Part shown: in pieces, positions 60,001-64,000 of the stretch
Layout of the letters: the number at the start of each line of letters is the position of its first letter
Numbering within the stretch: position 1 is the first letter of the stretch
Origin: Oricola nitratireducens
GTDB lineage: Bacteria; Pseudomonadota; Alphaproteobacteria; Rhizobiales; Rhizobiaceae
Reading direction: 5' to 3'
Length of the DNA: 64,000 bases
Assembly (NCBI RefSeq): GCF_014904745.1
Contig: NZ_JACZCS010000050.1
Location: forward strand, 186,001-250,000
Program-made: the position numbers and the translations under genes
The notes under the pieces: generated by a model
The model's input: the letters and a program-made list of their open reading frames with translations, nothing else
Databases searched by the model: none
What the model was told of the DNA's origin: nothing

Positions 60001-60318
60001 TCAGCCGTTCTTCACCTGGTCGATGGCCTGGGTCATCAGTTCGTCCATGGTGCGGCGGATCTGATGATCCGACTGGTCGACGCCGGCGGCATCGAAATCG
60101 GCCCGGATCTTCGCGAACACGTCGCCGTCGCCGGCTTCCTTGAGATCCGACACGATGACTTCCTTGGCGTATGCTTCCGCCTCATCGCCGGTCTTGCCCA
60201 GCTTCTCGGCCGCCCAGAGGCCCAGCATCTTGTTGCGCCGGGCTTCGGCCTTGAAGCGCAGCTCCTCGTCATGGGCAAACTTGTTTTCGTAAGCGTCCTC
60301 ACGATCTTTCATCGACAT
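60001..60318 (-). CDS. DUF1476 protein (F1F0-ATPase zeta subunit)
   Basis: 105 residues from ATG 60318, with GGAG six bases upstream; this length fits the family. It reads KDREDAYENKFAHDEELRFK, AEARRNKMLGLWAAEKLGKT and EVIVSDLKEAGDGDVFAKI. The zeta subunit is the alphaproteobacterial inhibitor of ATP hydrolysis by F1, binding through its N-terminal helix. It is commonly next to purC in rhizobia, as I recall, and diverges from it here. Confidence 0.92.
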   Translation of the reverse strand: MSMKDREDAYENKFAHDEELRFKAEARRNKMLGLWAAEKLGKTGDEAEAYAKEVIVSDLKEAGDGDVFAKIRADFDAAGVDQSDHQIRRTMDELMTQAIDQVKNG

Positions 60319-60558
60319 GGCGATCTCCATTGGAAGGCTTTGAATGGCGCGCTTCCGCCCCAATCAGATATATGTTGCCACGTCTAAATCAAATGGCCGT
60401 GAAAAGATCAACACGCTTCGGCCGCCGTCCGCAGGGTTCGGGAAAAAGACTGGAAATGCCAAGGCTGCGTTTGTGCTTGCCCGCGGTTTGGAGTAAACGG
60501 CGCCAATGACACCTGCGGACGCCACTCGCCGCAAACCTCAAGGCAGAGCACCAGATAC

Positions 60559-61323
60559 ATGAAACAGCGCCGCCGCATCTACGAAGGCAAAGCCAAAATC
60601 CTCTACGAAGGCCCGGAACCGGGCACGCTTATCCAGTTTTTCAAGGATGACGCCACCGCGTTCAACGCCAAAAAACACGACGTTATCGAGGGCAAGGGCG
60701 TCCTGAACAACCGGATCTCGGAATACATCTTCACCAGTCTCAACCGGATCGGGATCCCGACGCACTTCATCAAGCGACTCAACATGCGTGAGCAGCTGAT
60801 CCGTGAAGTCGAGATCATCCCTCTCGAGGTGGTCGTGCGGAACATCGCCGCAGGATCGATGTCGAAGCGCCTCGGCATCGAGGAAGGCACCGTGCTGCCG
60901 CGCTCGATCATCGAATTCTACTACAAGGCCGACGCGCTCGACGATCCGATGGTGACGGAAGAGCATGTGACGGCCTTCGGCTGGGCCAGCCCGCAGGAAA
61001 TCGACGACATCATGGCACTCGCCATCCGCGTCAATGATTTCCTGAGCGGCCTGTTCCTCGGCATCGGCATCCAGCTCGTCGATTTCAAGATCGAATGCGG
61101 CCGGCTCTACGAAGGCGACATGATGCGCATCGTCATCGCCGACGAGATTTCGCCCGACTCCTGCCGGCTGTGGGACATCAAGACCAACGAGAAGCTCGAC
61201 AAGGACCGTTTCCGCCGCGACATCGGCGGGCTGGTCGAAGCCTATCAGGAAGTCGCCCGCCGCCTCGGCATCATGAACGAAACCGAGGTGCCGCGCCCGA
61301 AGGGGCCGGTGCTGGTGAAATAA
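60559..61323 (+). CDS. purC: Phosphoribosylaminoimidazole-succinocarboxamide synthase
   Basis: 254 residues. PurC motifs: [58 protein letters not shown] and the end region [20 protein letters not shown] with [13 protein letters not shown]. It adds aspartate to CAIR to form SAICAR. It begins the purC-purS-purQ operon; purL is not in the window before the lipoprotein gene. Confidence 0.97.
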   Translation: MKQRRRIYEGKAKILYEGPEPGTLIQFFKDDATAFNAKKHDVIEGKGVLNNRISEYIFTSLNRIGIPTHFIKRLNMREQLIREVEIIPLEVVVRNIAAGSMSKRLGIEEGTVLPRSIIEFYYKADALDDPMVTEEHVTAFGWASPQEIDDIMALAIRVNDFLSGLFLGIGIQLVDFKIECGRLYEGDMMRIVIADEISPDSCRLWDIKTNEKLDKDRFRRDIGGLVEAYQEVARRLGIMNETEVPRPKGPVLVK

Positions 61324-61340
61324 GTCATCCGGAAAAGACC

Positions 61341-61583
61341 ATGATCAAGGCACGCGTCACCGTCACGCTGAAGAACGGCGTTCTCGACCCGCAGGGCAAG
61401 GCCATCGAAGGCGCCCTTCACGCGCTGGACTTTTCCGGCGTCGGCAAGGTGCGCCAGGGCAAGGTCTTCGATGTCGAACTCGACACCAAGGACCGCGCCA
61501 AGGCCGAAGCAGACCTCAAGGCGATGTGCGAGAAGCTGCTCGCCAACACGGTGATCGAGGACTACGCGGTGGAGATCGCCTGA
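61341..61583 (+). CDS. purS: Phosphoribosylformylglycinamidine synthase subunit PurS
   Basis: 80 residues, beginning [20 protein letters not shown] and containing [20 protein letters not shown]. PurS is the small subunit that joins PurL and PurQ in the three-part FGAM synthase. It lies 17 bp after purC and three bp before purQ. Confidence 0.96.
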   Translation: MIKARVTVTLKNGVLDPQGKAIEGALHALDFSGVGKVRQGKVFDVELDTKDRAKAEADLKAMCEKLLANTVIEDYAVEIA

Positions 61584-61585
61584 CG

Positions 61586-62266
61586 ATGAAAACCGCCGTC
61601 ATCCTGTTGCCCGGCCTCAATCGCGACCGCGACATGATCGCTGCGATCACCAAGATTTCCGGCAAGCCGCCGGTCACCGTGTGGCAGACCGACACGGAAA
61701 TCCCCGATGTCGATCTCGTGGTGATTCCCGGCGGCTTTTCCTATGGCGACTATCTGCGCTGCGGCGCGATCGCGGCACGGATGCCGGTGATGGATGCGAT
61801 CCGGCGCAAGGCGGAAGCGGGCGTGCGCGTCATGGGCGTGTGCAACGGCTTCCAGATCCTGCTCGAGGCAGGCCTGCTGCCCGGCGCGCTGATGCGCAAC
61901 GCCTCGCTGAAATTCGTCTGCCGGGAAGTAAAGCTGGAAGTGGTCAACGCCGACACGGCCTTCACCTCGGCCTATAGCCAAGGCCAGATCATTCGCTGCC
62001 CGGTGGCGCATCATGACGGCAACTATTTCGCCGACGCCGAAACGCTGAAGCGGATGAACGGCGACGGCCGGATCGTCTTCCGCTATGCCGAGGGGACGAA
62101 TCCGAACGGCTCTATCGAGGACATCGCCGGCATCGTCAACGAGGACGGCAACGTGCTCGGCATGATGCCGCATCCGGAAAACCTTATCGAGGACGCGCAT
62201 GGCGGAACGGACGGGCGCGGCATTTTCGAGAGCGCGCTCGGGCTCCTCGGCAAGGTGGCGGCCTGA
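61586..62266 (+). CDS. purQ: Phosphoribosylformylglycinamidine synthase subunit PurQ (glutaminase)
   Basis: 226 residues from ATG 61586. Class I glutaminase triad: Cys in [14 protein letters not shown], and His-Glu in [11 protein letters not shown]. The substrate loop is [20 protein letters not shown]. It supplies ammonia from glutamine to PurL. Last purine gene of the operon; an unrelated lipoprotein gene follows after seven bases. Confidence 0.97.
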   Translation: MKTAVILLPGLNRDRDMIAAITKISGKPPVTVWQTDTEIPDVDLVVIPGGFSYGDYLRCGAIAARMPVMDAIRRKAEAGVRVMGVCNGFQILLEAGLLPGALMRNASLKFVCREVKLEVVNADTAFTSAYSQGQIIRCPVAHHDGNYFADAETLKRMNGDGRIVFRYAEGTNPNGSIEDIAGIVNEDGNVLGMMPHPENLIEDAHGGTDGRGIFESALGLLGKVAA

Positions 62267-62273
62267 GACCGCG

Positions 62274-62735
62274 ATGGCGAACCTGAACGGGAAGTCGAAG
62301 ACAGCCCATCCATCGCGTCACCGGCGTTTCGACAGACCATCGTTCGGCGGATTTTTCCCGACGCTGTTTGCCGGCGCTATCCTGTCCGGCTGCGCTGGAG
62401 AGCCCGTCGGCGGCCCGCTGACGATGGAAGTCGACTCGAAAAACGCCGCGGCGATACTCGGGACGATCAACGAAAAGGCGCAGACCTGCTGGATCAGGTC
62501 CGGCGACAGGGCGTTCAGGACCCTCGCCGTCATTCCAGAGCTCGACACAAGGGTCGGCAGCCCGCGCCTTCTTGTTGTGGAGAGAGGCAAGTCGGCGGGA
62601 CTGCCGAAACTCGTGATCCAGGCGGACGGCGATCCGGTGAAGATCACCACTTACGGTCCGCTGGCGGGAACGCCGGTCTCGACCCGCATCAATGCCGATG
62701 TCATGGCATGGTCGGCGGGCCGAAGCGGCTGCTAG
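62274..62735 (+). CDS. Predicted lipoprotein of unknown function
   Basis: 153 residues from ATG 62274. A basic N-terminus is followed by the hydrophobic FGGFFPTLFAGAILSGCAGE with a lipobox, LSGC (Cys at about residue 43). The mature part contains KNAAAILGTINEKAQTCWIR and KLVIQADGDPVKITTYGPLA, and ends in Cys. The basic N-region of about 30 residues is long for a lipoprotein. Family not recognised. It may be co-transcribed with purQ. Confidence 0.72.
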   Translation: MANLNGKSKTAHPSRHRRFDRPSFGGFFPTLFAGAILSGCAGEPVGGPLTMEVDSKNAAAILGTINEKAQTCWIRSGDRAFRTLAVIPELDTRVGSPRLLVVERGKSAGLPKLVIQADGDPVKITTYGPLAGTPVSTRINADVMAWSAGRSGC

Positions 62736-62744
62736 ATCAAACTA

Positions 62745-62996
62745 CTATCGATACCACCAGAACGGCTTGTCTGCCTCGAAGCGGGCCTGGCTGCGCGTGA
62801 CGCCGATATCGTACAACTGGTCGTCGGTGAGATTGCGCAGATGTCTGCGCGTGCGGTGTTTCACCACGCGCGCGCGCATGATCGCTACAAATACTTTCAG
62901 CCAAACATGCAGTGGCACTGCGCCAATGCCGGCAAATGTCCTGTAGCCGATGCGTACAGGGCCATTGTGCGGCACGATTGTATCAATTGATACCAT
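62745..62996 (-). CDS. DUF1127 (YjiS-like) small protein
   Basis: 83 residues from ATG 62996, with AGGAC just upstream; the frame is open to 63230 but that part overlaps the MocR gene. The C-terminal DUF1127 part is RTRRHLRNLTDDQLYDIGVT, followed by RSQARFEADKPFWW. DUF1127 proteins are small arginine-rich proteins; some bind RNA or affect stress and phosphate responses in alphaproteobacteria. It diverges from the MocR regulator gene over 82 bp and holds a palindrome in its first codons. Confidence 0.87.
   Translation of the reverse strand: MVSIDTIVPHNGPVRIGYRTFAGIGAVPLHVWLKVFVAIMRARVVKHRTRRHLRNLTDDQLYDIGVTRSQARFEADKPFWWYR
62980..62993. promoter_or_regulatory. Palindrome GTATCAATTGATAC in the start region of the DUF1127 gene
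   Basis: A perfect 14-bp palindrome lies over codons 2-6 of the DUF1127 gene, in the divergent region with the MocR gene. Position and symmetry fit an operator that could block initiation. The bound regulator is unknown. Confidence 0.4.
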
Positions 62997-63070
62997 TGTC
63001 CTGACCCTTTCAGATTGAGATAGAAACAATGCACCCGTACATTGACTCGGATTGCACCTCAAACTAATAA

Positions 63071-63085
63071 TTGTCACCATGACAA
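63071..63085. promoter_or_regulatory. Inverted repeat TTGTCA-CCA-TGACAA over the MocR start codon
   Basis: A perfect 6-3-6 inverted repeat includes the ATG at 63079. It may be an autoregulatory site of the MocR protein, or chance given its overlap with coding sequence. Confidence 0.35.
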
Positions 63086-64000
63086 ATTGGCTTCCAGACC
63101 TGAAAACCGGCGCCGGGCCGCTGTATGTGCGGCTTGCCGGGCGCATTGAAGACGCCATCGAAACCGGCGCCCTGCCCGTCGGATCGAAACTGCCGCCGCA
63201 GAGAAATCTCGCCTTCGACCTCGGCGTCACCGTCGGAACGGTCAGCCGCGCCTATTCGATCGTGCGCGAACGCGGCCTGGTTTCCGGCGAGGTCGGCCGG
63301 GGCACCTATGTCCTGGCGCGCAATGACAATGTGGTGCGTAACGAGGCCGACAGCATTGTCTTCACACCCGATTCCAATACGCGTATCGCCGAACGGCATA
63401 GCGGCGACGAAATGATCCGCTTCGATGCGTCGGCCGCGCCGCTGGTGCCGGTCGCATCCACACTGGAACGCATGACCTCCGAAATCTACCGGGAGCATCC
63501 GCTTCAGGTTTCCGACTATATCCGGTCGGTCTCGCCCGACTGGCAGCAAGCGGGCGTCGCGTGGCTGTCGAACCGGCACTGGAAGCCGGAAGCTGCGAAC
63601 ATCGCGCCGGTACAAGGGGTACATTCGGGGATTATCGCCATCATCGCGTCAATGACCGTTCCCGGCGACCGGATCGCCGTCGAGGAGCTGAGCTATGCGA
63701 ATGTGCCGCGCGCCGCGCAGATGATCGGCCGCCGGCCGATCAGTGTGCCGGTTGACGAATATGGCGCCATACCGGATGAACTGGACCATATCTGCGCCCA
63801 GCAACACCCCAAGCTCGTATTCCTGATGCCGGCGATGCAGAACCCGACGCTGGCGGTGATGCCGGAACAACGGCGCCAGGAAATCGCGGCGATCGCGCGC
63901 AAGCACAATCTCCTCATTATTGAGGACAATGTCTATGGCTGCCTGCATGAAGACCCCTCGCCGCCGCTAGCCGCGCTGGTACCGGATCTGACGTTCCACA
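63079..64000 (+). CDS. MocR-type (GntR-aminotransferase) transcriptional regulator, partial at right edge
   Basis: 307 residues are visible; the gene runs off the window. The N-terminal GntR helix-turn-helix includes PLYVRLAGRIEDAIETGALP, LPPQRNLAFDLGVTVGTVSR and VSGEVGRGTYVL. From about residue 110 a class I aminotransferase-like domain follows, with NIAPVQGVHSGIIAIIASMT and LIIEDNVYGCLHED. The PLP lysine lies beyond the edge. MocR proteins are one-component regulators that bind PLP or amines. Target genes unknown; the divergent DUF1127 gene is a candidate. Confidence 0.92.
   Translation, partial: MTNWLPDLKTGAGPLYVRLAGRIEDAIETGALPVGSKLPPQRNLAFDLGVTVGTVSRAYSIVRERGLVSGEVGRGTYVLARNDNVVRNEADSIVFTPDSNTRIAERHSGDEMIRFDASAAPLVPVASTLERMTSEIYREHPLQVSDYIRSVSPDWQQAGVAWLSNRHWKPEAANIAPVQGVHSGIIAIIASMTVPGDRIAVEELSYANVPRAAQMIGRRPISVPVDEYGAIPDELDHICAQQHPKLVFLMPAMQNPTLAVMPEQRRQEIAAIARKHNLLIIEDNVYGCLHEDPSPPLAALVPDLTFH

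Overview
The window reads as a chromosomal segment of a GC-rich alphaproteobacterium of the order Hyphomicrobiales (Rhizobiales). I judge this from gene content and order, not from a search. Supporting points are the aapJQMP general L-amino acid transporter next to metC, cysE followed by a DUF3126 gene, folE-hisI beside an IscU-like/yidD pair, a double cold-shock-domain protein followed by a DUF192 protein, NDUFS4-like and zf-CHCC complex I accessory proteins, a DUF1476 (ATPase zeta) gene next to purC-purS-purQ, and PrtD/PrtE-type secretion genes. No insertion sequence, phage gene, integrase or CRISPR array is visible. Coding density is high and most genes are intact.

Layout. 1-9.2 kb: housekeeping genes (YdcF, DUF1624, methyltransferase, MerR regulator, MgtE, YidD, IscU-like, FolE, HisI, patatin, CBS protein, rhomboid). 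9.3-11.9 kb: a possible minus-strand small RNA with a strong terminator, then a PAS / PilZ / transglutaminase-like protease trio that suggests cyclic-di-GMP or surface control. 11.9-17.3 kb: gamma carbonic anhydrase, CysE, DUF3126, hydrolase, zf-CHCC protein, FAD monooxygenase. 17.3-24.4 kb: aapJQMP, a PAP2 phosphatase and metC. 24.4-31.0 kb: a GntR regulator diverging from an ABC transporter / racemase / flavin reductase operon preceded by an exact-looking sigma-54 promoter, probably a nitrogen-source uptake and breakdown unit.

31.0-40.7 kb is the most unusual part. A small helical protein and a LuxR-type regulator diverge, across a 748-bp intergenic region rich in dyads, from a four-gene type I secretion cassette. 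The cassette encodes a 583-residue protein built of QGQGQLEA, NLNGNGNG and glycine-rich repeats, a 660-residue companion, an ABC exporter with a roughly 230-residue disordered N-terminal extension and a glutamine at the H-loop histidine position, and an HlyD/PrtE adaptor. The two putative substrates share a degenerate motif of about 20 residues, and two strong hairpins separate their genes. I propose a dedicated export system for a low-complexity surface or matrix protein.

40.7-46.9 kb: tRNA-Arg(TCT), tRNA-Pro(TGG), tRNA-Glu(TTC) and assorted genes (complex I NDUFS4-like, DUF192, cold shock, glyoxalase, M15 peptidase lipoprotein, CPBP protease, esterase). 46.9-51.8 kb: a CoxD/CoxE/XdhC/XdhC/molybdopterin/MocA maturation operon without its molybdenum enzyme; the last two genes are in one reading frame, separated only by TGA-ATG. 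52-59.2 kb: an orphan branched-chain-type binding protein with a DmpA-like peptidase, a DUF2259 protein, purB, an EamA transporter and small envelope proteins. 59.2-64 kb: HpaI-type aldolase, ATPase zeta subunit, purC-purS-purQ, a lipoprotein, a DUF1127 protein and a truncated MocR-type regulator at the right edge.
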